From Chryseobacterium sp. VAUSW3 (GTDB lineage Bacteria > Bacteroidota > Bacteroidia > Flavobacteriales > Weeksellaceae): 64,000 nucleotides of DNA. The stretch covers positions 1,054,001 through 1,118,000 of the forward strand of contig NZ_NIUY01000001.1 of the NCBI RefSeq assembly GCF_002205795.1. Reading direction: 5' to 3'. Under the pieces are notes generated by a model that made no database searches, was not told where the DNA came from, and worked only from the letters and a program-made list of their open reading frames with translations. Shown in pieces: positions 1 to 8,671 of this stretch (position 1 is its first letter; the number at the start of each line of letters is the position of its first letter). The translations under genes and the position numbers were made by a program.

Positions 1-1742
1 AGACCGAAGTTTACTCTTGCGTAAGTGTCTTGGTTAGCATAAGGATAAGTAAGACCAAACATAATTGGTGCAACTTCGTTAGCAGTACCTGTTTTTAAGA
101 AATCTGCTACCGATGCATATCGGTAATAACCGGTTCCCATACGGGTATATGAGTTACCAAATTTCTGCATTTCATAAGCAACACCTCCTGTTACTGTGTG
201 TTTACCCGCATTATATGTAAGGTTGTTAATGAAAGAGAAATTGTCATTCACTACATCATTCAGATAAGAAAAAAGTTCAGTACCAAAACTGATATAGTTA
301 CCTCCATTCGGAGAACCATCCCAGATGTCAACAAAAGGGAACAGGGTGTCTGAAGGGGTAGATCTTAAATCCTGAATTTTAGAATAGGTAAATAATAATT
401 TATTTGAAAGGTTAGAGTTAAACGTTGAGTTTAATTCCGCAGTAAGTGAAGAAACTTTATTTTCAAATCCGTAGTTTCCGTTTTCGAAAGTCATTGCTCT
501 GTCGCTTACACGGTTCCATGTAGAACGTGGTGAAGGTCCAGAGTTGCCGTTTGCTACCTGCATGGAGGTCCCGTTCAGGATGTTGTAACGGATTGCAAAT
601 TTATGCTGATCGTTGATGTTCCAGTCTAAACGTGCAAGAAATTTATCTCCCTTTTGTACCGCCTCGTTTGCATAACCCTGATATCTTCCCGGATCATAAC
701 CCCATCTGTTGATCAGGTGATTTCTTACTGCGATAAGATCAGATTCTTTTACCCTTGAAATATTGTTTGCCGGATCAGAAACTCCGTCTTGAGATGCTTT
801 CCAAAGGTTAGCTCCAGATGCGTTGGCTCCTGTACTGGTTTCTCTTTCAGCACTAATGAAGAAAAACAATTTATTTTGAACAATAGGTCCACCTACTGTA
901 AAACCGTTGGTAACCTGTCCTCCCGAAACTTTTTCAATGTCTTTTCCGTTAATTTTCCATCCGTTCAGTTCTTTTCCGTTATAATAACCGTAAAGTGATC
1001 CGTGGAATTTATTAGTTCCGGATTTGGTAACTGCGTTAATACCAGCCCCGGTAAAACCAGACTGGGTAACATCAAAAGGAGCAATGTTTACACTGATTTC
1101 CTGAATTGCATCTAAAGAAATTGGTTGCGAATTACCACCTGGTAGCGGACTTGAACTTAAACCAAAACCATTGTTAAAGTTAGCACCGTCGATTTGAAGG
1201 TTGTTATAACGAGCATCCCTACCTGCAAACGAATTTCCGTTAGCCTGAGGGGTAAGTCTCGTGAATTCCGTTATGCTTCTGTTAGCTTGAGGTAAATCCT
1301 GGATTTGCTTCTGACCTACGTTGGTAGCAGCTCCTGTTTTGTTCACATTTGATCTACCAGCTGCCGTAATCATTACTTCTGCAATATCTGTAGTTTTGGT
1401 TTCACCTACAACAGAGTTTAATACAAAAGGTTGTCCTAATTCCAAATATACATCTTCATAAACTTGAGGCTGCTGTCCTGCGTAAGTGATTTCAACCCTG
1501 TACGGGCCTCCAACACGCATGTTTGGAAGGTTAAAGTTTCCGGAAGCATTGGCCTTAGCGGAGTAGGAGGTACCAGATGGCAAATGGGTTGCTTTAATAG
1601 TTGCACCTGAGCTCGCCTTACCATCAGCGGTGGTTACAATACCGGTCATGTTACTTGTAGTAACCTGCGCGTGCACAGTTCCATAGCCGCAAAAAGCGAT
1701 AGCAGCGATAAGCACGGTCTTCTTTAAAGTTTTACTTTTCAT
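1..1742 (-). CDS. TonB-dependent receptor, Oar-like, with carboxypeptidase-regulatory-like domain (3' end outside window)
   Basis: Outer-membrane TonB-dependent receptor of the Oar/OmpA-related type. I translated the minus strand from the ATG at 1742 and the frame stays open to the window edge (580 codons), so the C-terminal barrel is missing. Residues 1-26 form a signal peptide ending VHAQ. About residues 28-110 look like a carboxypeptidase-regulatory-like beta-sandwich. About residues 120-245 are the plug, with a TGAGINAVTKSGTNKFHGS stretch typical of Oar-like receptors. The visible barrel part is rich in aromatic and Asn residues. The substrate cannot be told from the sequence; Oar-like proteins are linked to uptake or to secretion-related roles. 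It is separated by 214 nt from nadC upstream, so it is probably transcribed alone. The family call is firm and the function is open. Confidence 0.9.
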   Translation of the reverse strand, partial: MKSKTLKKTVLIAAIAFCGYGTVHAQVTTSNMTGIVTTADGKASSGATIKATHLPSGTSYSAKANASGNFNLPNMRVGGPYRVEITYAGQQPQVYEDVYLELGQPFVLNSVVGETKTTDIAEVMITAAGRSNVNKTGAATNVGQKQIQDLPQANRSITEFTRLTPQANGNSFAGRDARYNNLQIDGANFNNGFGLSSSPLPGGNSQPISLDAIQEISVNIAPFDVTQSGFTGAGINAVTKSGTNKFHGSLYGYYNGKELNGWKINGKDIEKVSGGQVTNGFTVGGPIVQNKLFFFISAERETSTGANASGANLWKASQDGVSDPANNISRVKESDLIAVRNHLINRWGYDPGRYQGYANEAVQKGDKFLARLDWNINDQHKFAIRYNILNGTSMQVANGNSGPSPRSTWNRVSDRAMTFENGNYGFENKVSSLTAELNSTFNSNLSNKLLFTYSKIQDLRSTPSDTLFPFVDIWDGSPNGGNYISFGTELFSYLNDVVNDNFSFINNLTYNAGKHTVTGGVAYEMQKFGNSYTRMGTGYYRYASVADFLKTGTANEVAPIMFGLTYPYANQDTYARVNFG

Positions 1743-1956
1743 AATAAAATTTAACTAATTTTAAATATATATTTTCGGCAAAAATCGTTAAAAAAAACGG
1801 AACTATTATTAATGAATTGTTAAATTTTAAATATTTGTTAACAAACCGCCTATTTGTCAGTATTACAGCGGGTTAAATTTTCTTTCATTGTCAAATTCAA
1901 AATATTATACATTGCGTAATATTTTAAAATTTCAGTAAAAAAAGAGAAATCGATAA
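1743..1956. other. Intergenic region between the nadC 3' end and the TonB-receptor start
   Basis: 214 nt of very AT-rich DNA that must hold the promoter of the minus-strand receptor. GTTAA/TTAAC half-sites are present (around 1829-1853) in a spacing different from that upstream of the SusC genes. I see no exact TAnnTTTG box on the minus strand and no clear terminator for nadC. Confidence 0.4.
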
Positions 1957-2817
1957 TTATTTTACCGCCTTCAGACTTAAGTCGATATTTTTCGCCGAAT
2001 GGGTTAAAGCGCCTGCGGAAATAAAATCTACCCCAGTTGCCGCAACCGGTTTCAGCATATCGCGGGTGATTCCGCCCGACGCTTCAGTTTCGCATTTTCC
2101 ATTAATGAGTTTTACTGCTTTCTTCATGTCATCAACTCTCATATTGTCGAGCATAATACGGTCAACACCGGATTTTAGAGCTTCCTCCACTTCCTGTAAA
2201 TTTCTGGTTTCAACTTCGATCTTAAGTTTCTTTTTGTTGGCTTTTAGATAGTCTTTTGCCATTTTTACGGCATTGGTAATACTTCCGTTATAGTCGATGT
2301 GGTTGTCTTTAAGCATAATCATGTCGTAAAGCCCATATCGATGGTTGGTTCCGCCACCAATTGCAACTGCCCATTTTTCGCAAGTACGGAAATTGGGAGT
2401 AGTTTTACGTGTGTCTAAGAGTTTGGTTTTAGTCCCTAGTAATCTCGAATCCCAGTCGTGGGTAAGAGTAGCAATGCCGCTCATGCGTTGCATACAGTTT
2501 AAAACTAATCTTTCCGTTGAAAGAATTGAGCGTGCACTTCCGGTTACGTAAAATGCAATGTCGCCGGCTTTTGCAGATGCACCATCCTTTATCATTACTT
2601 CAACTTTCAGGTTTTTGTCGAACTGTTTGAAGATAATTTCCGCCAATTCCACACCTGCCAGAATACAGTCTTCTTTTACCAAAAGTTTTGCTTTCTGTTC
2701 AAGATTTTCGGGAATTGTAGAGAGGGTAGAGTGGTCGCCATCGTGAATGTCTTCTTCGAGAGCAGATTTTATGAATTGTTTTAAGGCTTTATCGGTTACG
2801 TATGCAGGTCTTTTCAT
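1957..2817 (-). CDS. nadC: Nicotinate-nucleotide pyrophosphorylase (carboxylating)
   Basis: Quinolinate phosphoribosyltransferase: quinolinate + PRPP gives nicotinate mononucleotide, CO2 and PPi, the last quinolinate-specific step of de novo NAD synthesis in the cytoplasm. At 286 aa it has the usual length. Family landmarks are present: DGDHST (26-31), RKTTPNFR (137-144), GGGTNHRYGL (154-163), MLKDNH (168-173) and an EASGGI turn near 246 in the phosphate-binding region. The third residue after RKTTP differs from the more common GLR form. It lies 38 nt downstream of nadB and is probably in the same operon. nadA is not in this window. Confidence 0.97.
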   Translation of the reverse strand: MKRPAYVTDKALKQFIKSALEEDIHDGDHSTLSTIPENLEQKAKLLVKEDCILAGVELAEIIFKQFDKNLKVEVMIKDGASAKAGDIAFYVTGSARSILSTERLVLNCMQRMSGIATLTHDWDSRLLGTKTKLLDTRKTTPNFRTCEKWAVAIGGGTNHRYGLYDMIMLKDNHIDYNGSITNAVKMAKDYLKANKKKLKIEVETRNLQEVEEALKSGVDRIMLDNMRVDDMKKAVKLINGKCETEASGGITRDMLKPVAATGVDFISAGALTHSAKNIDLSLKAVK

Positions 2818-2855
2818 ATTTTATTTTTTAAGGCTTTTGCCAGATTTTTACCAGT

Positions 2856-4430
2856 TTATACCAGGTCTTTATTATAAAATGCACCTTTGTTCTCTTTCAT
2901 GGCAAGCGAATGTTTGATGATGAGGTAAGAGATATTCACCAGATTTCTTAGTTCCGAAAGCTGGGGCGACATGATTGAATAATTATAAAGTTCCGTAACG
3001 GCTTCATAGATTTCGCGCTGTTTTTTGCGGGCAAGTTCAAGACGTTCGTTGCTCCGTACGATACTCACAAGATCGCTCATCATTTCCTGAAGCTGGCGAC
3101 GGAGATAAGAAACCAGCACCATTTCGTCCATCATCTTCATTCCTTCTTCATTCCACTCGGGTACGGCTTTTAAATCATCAAAATTAAAATCATTAATCTT
3201 CAGTAATTCTACAGTTTTTAAAGCGGCGTTATGACCGAAGACCACGCCTTCGAGTAATGAGTTGGATGCGAGTCTGTTGGCGCCATGAAGGCCGGAATTG
3301 GTGCATTCGCCCACGGCAAATAAATTATTGATTGAACTTTGACCGTCCATATCGATGTCGATTCCACCCATCAGATAATGGCAGGCCGGGACGACTGGAA
3401 TTAACTGTTTGAAGGGATCAATACCTTCGTTGAGGCATTTTTGGTAGATGTTTGGGAAGTGTTCTTTGAATTTTTCCTGATCCATTTCGCGGCAGTCTAA
3501 CCCTACATAATCGTCGCCCGAAATTTTTAACTCATTATCAATTGCTCTGGCAACAATGTCGCGGGAGGCCAGTTCTTCGCGTTCATCATATTTCTGCATG
3601 AATTTTTCGCCATCTTTGGTTCTGAGTTTTGCGCCGTCACCACGTACTGCCTCCGAAATCAGAAAAAGCATTCCGTCTCTTTTTGAATATAATGCGGTAG
3701 GATGAAACTGATAATACTGCATATTCGAAACCCTGCCACGCGCCCTGTGAACGAACGCAATTCCGTCGCCTGTTGCAATTACAGGATTTGTAGTGTTTTT
3801 GTAAACATGTCCGGCGCCGCCTGTCGCAACAAGTGTAATTTTGGCGGTAATTTTCTTGATTTTTTTATTCTTTTCATCCAGAATATAGGCACCATAGCAG
3901 GAAATATCGTCGGTATTCAGTTCTTTTCCGGGGACATGATGTTGGGTAATTAAATCTACCACATAATGATGTGCCAGCATTTCGATGTTTTTCGACCGCT
4001 TTACTGTTTCCAGCAAGGCGCGCTCGATTTCTGCACCGGTAATATCTTTGTGATGAACGATACGGTTTTCTGTATGACCGCCTTCACGGCCCAGTTTAAA
4101 ATCGCCATCTTTTTCCATATCGAAACGCGTTCCCCAATCCACCAGCTCCTGAAATCTCGCCGGTCCTTCTTTGATGACCATTTCTACCACATCTCTTTTA
4201 TTTTCGCCATCGCCGGCACGCATGGTATCGTCGATATGTTTCTGGAAATTATCTTTGTCAAAATCGGTGACCACAGCAAGTCCGCCCTGCGCATATTTGG
4301 TATTGCTTTCGTCTTCATCGGCTTTGGTGACAATGGTGATTTGGGCTTCGGGCATTTTTTCTGAAACTTTTATCGCGTAAGAAAGCCCCGAAATTCCGGA
4401 ACCAATGACGAGTACATCTGCTTTAATCAT
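2856..4430 (-). CDS. nadB: L-aspartate oxidase
   Basis: FAD enzyme that oxidises L-aspartate to iminoaspartate, which NadA condenses with dihydroxyacetone phosphate to quinolinate. At 524 aa it has normal length. The N-terminal dinucleotide fold reads VLVIGSGISGLSYA. Other visible landmarks are KYAQGGLA, the FHPTALY motif, SEAVRGDGA, and GANRLASNSLLEGVVFG near the C-terminal part of the FAD domain. A helical C-terminal domain follows. The succinate dehydrogenase/fumarate reductase flavoprotein family is the only alternative, but adjacency to nadC and the GANRLASNSLLE motif support NadB. The start lies 6 nt after the nitroreductase stop, so the genes are likely co-transcribed. Confidence 0.97.
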   Translation of the reverse strand: MIKADVLVIGSGISGLSYAIKVSEKMPEAQITIVTKADEDESNTKYAQGGLAVVTDFDKDNFQKHIDDTMRAGDGENKRDVVEMVIKEGPARFQELVDWGTRFDMEKDGDFKLGREGGHTENRIVHHKDITGAEIERALLETVKRSKNIEMLAHHYVVDLITQHHVPGKELNTDDISCYGAYILDEKNKKIKKITAKITLVATGGAGHVYKNTTNPVIATGDGIAFVHRARGRVSNMQYYQFHPTALYSKRDGMLFLISEAVRGDGAKLRTKDGEKFMQKYDEREELASRDIVARAIDNELKISGDDYVGLDCREMDQEKFKEHFPNIYQKCLNEGIDPFKQLIPVVPACHYLMGGIDIDMDGQSSINNLFAVGECTNSGLHGANRLASNSLLEGVVFGHNAALKTVELLKINDFNFDDLKAVPEWNEEGMKMMDEMVLVSYLRRQLQEMMSDLVSIVRSNERLELARKKQREIYEAVTELYNYSIMSPQLSELRNLVNISYLIIKHSLAMKENKGAFYNKDLV

Positions 4431-4436
4431 AGGTTT

Positions 4437-5060
4437 TTAAATAAATTTAAATAATTTTTCGTCGGGTTTGCGGACTTTTTTCAACCGCTGAAAATCATCG
4501 TCTTCTGACCGGTAACCCAGAGCCAACGTTACTGCCACACTTTCTTTTTCGGTATCCAGACCCAGGATTTCTTCAATTAAATCTTTTTTGAAACCTTCCA
4601 TCGGACAGGAATCAACTTCTTCCATCGCTGCGGCAAAAATTAAACTTCCCAGTACAATATACGACTGTTTATCGGCCCAGGCCTGTACATCCACATTACT
4701 TTCAGTATAGCTTTCAATATTTCTGCGGAATGGGCTGAGGTTTTCAACCGGAATTTCACGTACCTCAGAGATATGTCGGAAATATCCGTCAATATAACTT
4801 CTGTCCACTGTTTTTTTAGAAACGATTACGATTAATTTTGAACAGGAAGAAATCTGGGATGCATTGTGAAATGCGGGAAAGAGTTTTTCCAGCATTTCTT
4901 TACTTTCTACTACAAGAATTTTGTAAGGCTGCAGGCCCAGTGAACTTGCTGAAAGTTTGCCTGCCTGCAGAATATTCTGAAGAATCTGTGATGAAACCTC
5001 TTTCGAAGGATCGAATTTTTTTACTGAATATCTTTTTTGAAGTGCCTCTAAGTAATCCAT
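4437..5060 (-). CDS. NAD(P)H-dependent oxidoreductase, nitroreductase family
   Basis: FMN-dependent nitroreductase-fold protein of 207 aa, near the usual 200-220. The N-terminal YSVKKFDPSKEV matches the flavin-phosphate-binding start of NfsB-like enzymes (RRSxRxF-type). ASSLGLQPYKI and the C-terminal ALGYRSEDDDFQRLKKVRKP also fit. I start at the ATG at 5060. An in-frame start at 5168 would add 36 atypical residues and overlap rnhA. A TAnnTTTG box sits 4 nt before 5060, which supports this start and suggests a leaderless message. It is the first gene of the likely nitroreductase-nadB-nadC unit, so it may act on NAD(P)H-linked redox balance; the actual substrate is unknown. Confidence 0.88.
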   Translation of the reverse strand: MDYLEALQKRYSVKKFDPSKEVSSQILQNILQAGKLSASSLGLQPYKILVVESKEMLEKLFPAFHNASQISSCSKLIVIVSKKTVDRSYIDGYFRHISEVREIPVENLSPFRRNIESYTESNVDVQAWADKQSYIVLGSLIFAAAMEEVDSCPMEGFKKDLIEEILGLDTEKESVAVTLALGYRSEDDDFQRLKKVRKPDEKLFKFI

Positions 5061-5064
5061 TAAA

Positions 5065-5072
5065 CAAAGATA
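5065..5072 (-). promoter_or_regulatory. -7 promoter box for the nitroreductase-nadB-nadC unit
   Basis: Minus strand reads TATCTTTG, an exact Bacteroidota TAnnTTTG box. Only 4 nt (TTTA) separate it from the ATG at 5060. The transcript would start at or very near the start codon. Confidence 0.65.
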
Positions 5073-5136
5073 GGAAAAGTAGGAAAACGGAAGCGTAACT
5101 TGTGGGAAAGTTAATCCGCGCGAGGGGTATTCAAAT

Positions 5137-5619
5137 TTAAAAAAGTCCGCCGTTCTGTTGATTCTCAAAAAAAGTGTCGGTTTCCAGGTTGTCAGATTGA
5201 GAGGCTTTCACGGCGAGTTGGTCGCAGATTTCGTTTTCGGGATGTCCGGCGTGGCCTTTTATCCAGTGAAAAGTGATTTTATGCGCTTTGAGAAGCGGTA
5301 CCAGGCGTTTCCAAAGATCGGGATTTTTTACATTTTTAAAACCTTTTTTAATCCAGCCGAAAATCCATTTCTGGTTAATGGCATCTGCCACATATTTACT
5401 GTCGGTATAAATGTGGATATCGTTTTCGGTAGATTTAAGTTTCTCCAAAGCGACAATTACGGCAAGCAGTTCCATTCGGTTATTTGTCGTGAGGCGGAAG
5501 CCTTTTGAAAATCGCTTTTCGTAGTGTTTTTCCGGAACTTTCATTACGATACCGTAGCCGCCTTTCCCCGGATTGCCGCTGCAGGCACCGTCTGTAAAAA
5601 TTTCGATTCTCAGGCTCAT
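5137..5619 (-). CDS. rnhA: Ribonuclease HI
   Basis: Cleaves the RNA strand of RNA-DNA hybrids (R-loops, primer remnants). At 160 aa it has standard length. The four-acid active site is visible: D10 in IFTDGACSGNPG, E50 in NNRMELLAVI, D73 in IYTDSKYV and D133 in GHPENEICDQLA. H124 in KGHAGH corresponds to the flexible catalytic histidine loop. The start is 2 nt after the dnaB stop, so it is very likely the second gene of a dnaB-rnhA unit, linking replication helicase and R-loop removal. Confidence 0.96.
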   Translation of the reverse strand: MSLRIEIFTDGACSGNPGKGGYGIVMKVPEKHYEKRFSKGFRLTTNNRMELLAVIVALEKLKSTENDIHIYTDSKYVADAINQKWIFGWIKKGFKNVKNPDLWKRLVPLLKAHKITFHWIKGHAGHPENEICDQLAVKASQSDNLETDTFFENQQNGGLF

Positions 5620-5621
5620 AT

Positions 5622-7211
5622 TTAAAAATCGAAATCGTCATCATCATCCAAATCATTCATAGAAGAACCTGAAAGATTTTGGCTATTTGGTAAGTCGAAC
5701 GCTGCGCCTGGATCGATGGTCGCTTTAATTTTTTCAAAACCAGTAGGTTCATCCTGCTGCCCGAAATTTGAGGGTTGATAGCCGTAACCGCTTCCAAACA
5801 AGTCAAGGTCGGCGAATTTTGCGATATTTTTGTAAAAAGACATTCTTACATCCGCAGTTGCGCCGTTACGGTGTTTTGCAATAATGAGTTCTGCCTGGTT
5901 TTCTGTGGAAGATTCGCCTCCGTCTTCATCATTGTCCCACGTGGTGATTTTATAATATTCCGGGCGGAAGATGAAGGAAACAATATCCGCATCCTGCTCA
6001 ATCGCTCCGGATTCCCGAAGGTCCGAAAGCATCGGTCTCTTTCCGGGACGGGTTTCCACACTTCTGGAGAGCTGCGAAAGTGCGATTACAGGAACGTTCA
6101 GTTCTTTTGCGATGGCTTTTAAGGATCTTGAAATGGTGGCGATTTCCTGCTCACGGTTCCCCGCGCCGCCTTTACCTGAATTTGCAGTCATCAGCTGAAG
6201 ATAATCGACCATGATGATTTTCACTCCGTGCTGCATTACCAGTCGCCTGCATTTTGCCCGGAAATCGAACACTGAAAGTGACGGTGTTTCGTCGATATAT
6301 AAAGGTGCATTTTCGAGTTCTGATACGTTGGAGAACAGCCTTTGCCATTCTTCATCGCTCATCTGTCCTTTTCTTAATTTTTCTGAAGAAATTCCGGTTT
6401 CTGAGGCAATCATCCTGGTAATTAACTGTACCGATGCCATCTCCAGAGAGAATAGCGCCATAGGAATTTTCTGCCCTACTGCGATATTTCTTGCCATGGA
6501 AAGCAAGAATGCAGTTTTACCCATCGCCGGACGTGCTGCAATGATAATTAAATCCGAATTCTGCCAGCCTCCGGTTTCTTTGTCGATATCTCTGAAACCC
6601 GATGGAATTCCCGAGATTCCTTCTTTGTCTTTCAGCGCTTTAATGGTGTCAATGGCCTGTTTTACCAAAGTATTTGCAGTGTCGAAACCTTTTTTAATGG
6701 TTCCGTTGGTGATTTCGAAGAAAGACTGTTCTGCTTTATCGAGGAGTTCGAAAACATCGGTAGATTCTTTGTAAGAGCTGTCGATTACGTTGGCTGAAAC
6801 ATTAATCAGACTTCTTAAGATAAATTTCTCGAGAATTACACGAACGTGATATTCGATATGCGCACTGGATGAAACGCCCATCGTTAAATCGATAATATAA
6901 TGGTCGCCGCCGGCAAAACCCAGTTTTTCGGTTTTTTTGAGTTCCTGAATTACAGTCATCAAATCCACCGGATGGTTTCCTTCAAACAGTTTAAGGATTG
7001 CGCGGAAGATTTCCTGATGCCTTGGATCGTAAAAAACTTCCGGAGTGAGCAAATCGATGGAATAATCAAGGCCTTTCTTGTCGATAAGAAAAGTTCCGAT
7101 AACAAGTCTCTCGAATTCTACTGCATTGGGCGGCATTTTGCCGTCGGAAATTGATAGTTCTTTTGCAAAATTACCGTGGATGAGTGACGATAATGTATCC
7201 TTCTGTGTCAT
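5622..7211 (-). CDS. dnaB: Replicative DNA helicase DnaB
   Basis: Hexameric helicase that unwinds DNA at the replication fork. At 529 aa it is a little longer than the E. coli protein, mainly by a disordered C-terminal tail rich in Asp that ends DDLDDDDDFDF. The N-terminal primase-interacting helical domain covers about residues 30-130 (PPNAVEFERLVIGTFL). The linker helix is near 160-175. The RecA-like domain starts near 200, with Walker A ARPAMGKTA (226-234), a Walker B IIMVDYLQLM and the DnaB signature LSDLRESGAIEQDAD. No intein interrupts the P-loop. The acidic tail resembles those that bind SSB or other replication partners, but that is inference. Confidence 0.97.
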   Translation of the reverse strand: MTQKDTLSSLIHGNFAKELSISDGKMPPNAVEFERLVIGTFLIDKKGLDYSIDLLTPEVFYDPRHQEIFRAILKLFEGNHPVDLMTVIQELKKTEKLGFAGGDHYIIDLTMGVSSSAHIEYHVRVILEKFILRSLINVSANVIDSSYKESTDVFELLDKAEQSFFEITNGTIKKGFDTANTLVKQAIDTIKALKDKEGISGIPSGFRDIDKETGGWQNSDLIIIAARPAMGKTAFLLSMARNIAVGQKIPMALFSLEMASVQLITRMIASETGISSEKLRKGQMSDEEWQRLFSNVSELENAPLYIDETPSLSVFDFRAKCRRLVMQHGVKIIMVDYLQLMTANSGKGGAGNREQEIATISRSLKAIAKELNVPVIALSQLSRSVETRPGKRPMLSDLRESGAIEQDADIVSFIFRPEYYKITTWDNDEDGGESSTENQAELIIAKHRNGATADVRMSFYKNIAKFADLDLFGSGYGYQPSNFGQQDEPTGFEKIKATIDPGAAFDLPNSQNLSGSSMNDLDDDDDFDF

Positions 7212-7215
7212 GGGA

Positions 7216-7223
7216 CAAAGATA
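7216..7223 (-). promoter_or_regulatory. -7 promoter box for dnaB
   Basis: Minus strand TATCTTTG, followed by 4 nt (TCCC) and then the dnaB ATG at 7211. It is an exact TAnnTTTG match with spacing identical to five other genes here. Confidence 0.65.
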
Positions 7224-7348
7224 GAATTTTAATTATTTCGGAACCCGGATTGTGTAGAAGAAATGTTAAAAATTCACAAACGACGCGCTCATCAACTTTA
7301 GCAGGAGTTTTCGGTAGTGTGGATAAATTTGGATAACTTTTTTAAGGT

Positions 7349-8587
7349 TTAATAATTCATTTTGCGGAGTTTAGGAACGGTAGCTCCTACAAGTAAAGCG
7401 ATCAGTAAAGTCATGCTTCCACCGAAAACCACCGAACGTACAACGCCTAAAAGTTTTGCTGCAAGGCCGCTTTCAAACTGTCCCATTTCGTTGCTCGACA
7501 TGATGAAAATAGAATTTACGCTTAAAACCCTCCCGCGTAAATGATCGGGAGTTTTCAGCTGTACAATGGTTCCGCGGATGACCACCGAGATCCCGTCTAA
7601 CATCCCGCTGCAGACCAACAGGAAGAAAGAAAGCCAGTAAAGTTTCGAGAGGCCAAAACCAATAATACATACACCAAATCCTGCCACAGCGAGCAGTAGA
7701 ATTTTTCCCTGATTTCTCTTTAGAGGCACAAAGGCCAGAAACGCAATAATGCACATGGCCCCGATATCGGAAGCGGCATTCAACAAACCGAAACCTTCAG
7801 AACCAACTTTAAGGATATCGGTCGCAAAAACCGGAATCATCGCAACTGCGCCGCCAAAAAGCACAGCAAACATGTCGAGACAAAGTGCGCCCAGAATTTC
7901 TTTGGTTTTATAAATGTAGGCGATTCCTTCGCGCATGCTCTGTACGACGCCAATTTCTCTTGCGGTATTTTCAGAAGGATGCTTTTTTAGCATCCAAAAG
8001 AAAATTGAAGAAAAGATCATTAAGCCTAAAACCACCAAAATCGTCCCCGAAATATCAATCCAGTGGATAAGAAATCCGCCTATTGCGTGGCCTGCAACCG
8101 ATGCAGTGAGAAATGTGCCCTGGTTAATGGTAATGGCATTTGGCAACGTTTCTTTTGAAACAATTTTCGGGATCATAGAAGGAATAATCGGCCCCAAAAA
8201 CGCGCGGCAAAATCCTGTGAAAAAAATTACCATGTAAATAAAATACGAGATTTCTTTGTTGCTGAAATGCAGGAGCTGATTTCCAAAAAATGCCGGAATA
8301 ATCAACAGACTTATCAGGATTACATAAACATAATTACAGATGAGAAGAAGTTTTTTCTTTTCGGAATTATCGATGACATGTCCAGCGTATAGTGCAGTAG
8401 AAACTGCCGGGATCACTTCCGAAAGACCAATTAACCCAATAGCAAAAGGATCTTTGGTCAACTGATAAATCCACCAACCCATCAAAGTGGCTAACATTCT
8501 GAAAGACAGAACAATAAAAAAACGGCCGGTCATTAAATTCCGGAATTCGGGAATTTGTAAAGTCTTAATGGGAGTTAGTGAAATCAT
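7349..8587 (-). CDS. MFS transporter (MFS_3 / EntS-like exporter family)
   Basis: Major facilitator superfamily exporter of 412 aa with about 12 hydrophobic segments. The N-terminus (NLMTGRFFIVLSFRMLATLM, then GWWIYQLTKDPFAIGLIGL) and the loop VIDNSEKKKLLL match the MFS_3 branch that includes enterobactin exporters and uncharacterised drug exporters. The middle loop, with TPDHLRGRVLSVNSIF, is also typical of that branch. The substrate is unknown. It is divergently transcribed from an SMR exporter with 84 bp between the start codons and opposed -7 boxes, so the two efflux genes may respond together. A siderophore role cannot be argued because no siderophore genes are nearby. Confidence 0.9.
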   Translation of the reverse strand: MISLTPIKTLQIPEFRNLMTGRFFIVLSFRMLATLMGWWIYQLTKDPFAIGLIGLSEVIPAVSTALYAGHVIDNSEKKKLLLICNYVYVILISLLIIPAFFGNQLLHFSNKEISYFIYMVIFFTGFCRAFLGPIIPSMIPKIVSKETLPNAITINQGTFLTASVAGHAIGGFLIHWIDISGTILVVLGLMIFSSIFFWMLKKHPSENTAREIGVVQSMREGIAYIYKTKEILGALCLDMFAVLFGGAVAMIPVFATDILKVGSEGFGLLNAASDIGAMCIIAFLAFVPLKRNQGKILLLAVAGFGVCIIGFGLSKLYWLSFFLLVCSGMLDGISVVIRGTIVQLKTPDHLRGRVLSVNSIFIMSSNEMGQFESGLAAKLLGVVRSVVFGGSMTLLIALLVGATVPKLRKMNY

Positions 8588-8591
8588 GGTG

Positions 8592-8599
8592 CAAAAGTA
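8592..8599 (-). promoter_or_regulatory. -7 promoter box for the MFS transporter
   Basis: Minus strand TACTTTTG, then 4 nt (CACC), then the ATG at 8587. It is an exact TAnnTTTG box and part of a divergent promoter with the SMR gene. Confidence 0.65.
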
Positions 8600-8659
8600 A
8601 TTTTTGATAACGAATTCTTTATGATACGTATGATTTTTTTCGATAAAAAATTAAAAATT

Positions 8660-8667
8660 TATCTTTG
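8660..8667 (+). promoter_or_regulatory. -7 promoter box for the SMR transporter
   Basis: Plus strand TATCTTTG, then 4 nt (GCGC), then the ATG at 8672. The box lies inside any longer reading frame starting at 8621, which argues for 8672 as the start. A structured riboswitch has no room between this box and the start codon. Confidence 0.62.
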
Positions 8668-8671
8668 GCGC

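Noticed and set aside
1829-1853. GTTAA/TTAAC half-sites upstream of the Oar-like receptor as a fourth copy of the SusC operator module
   Set aside because: The half-sites are spaced about 14 nt apart instead of 6, there is no ATATTTG next to them, and the distance to the ATG differs. In DNA this AT-rich such pairs arise by chance.
5061-5168. 36-residue N-terminal extension of the nitroreductase
   Set aside because: It overlaps rnhA and covers the promoter box; family members start near the ATG at 5060.
6211-6774. 187-codon plus-strand frame inside dnaB
   Set aside because: It lies opposite the intact dnaB helicase core, has Ser/Ile-rich shadow composition and no recognisable domain or promoter.
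8600-8659. Possible guanidine riboswitch upstream of the SMR gene
   Set aside because: The -7 box ends 4 nt before the ATG, leaving no transcribed leader for an aptamer, and no conserved guanidine-aptamer motif is seen.
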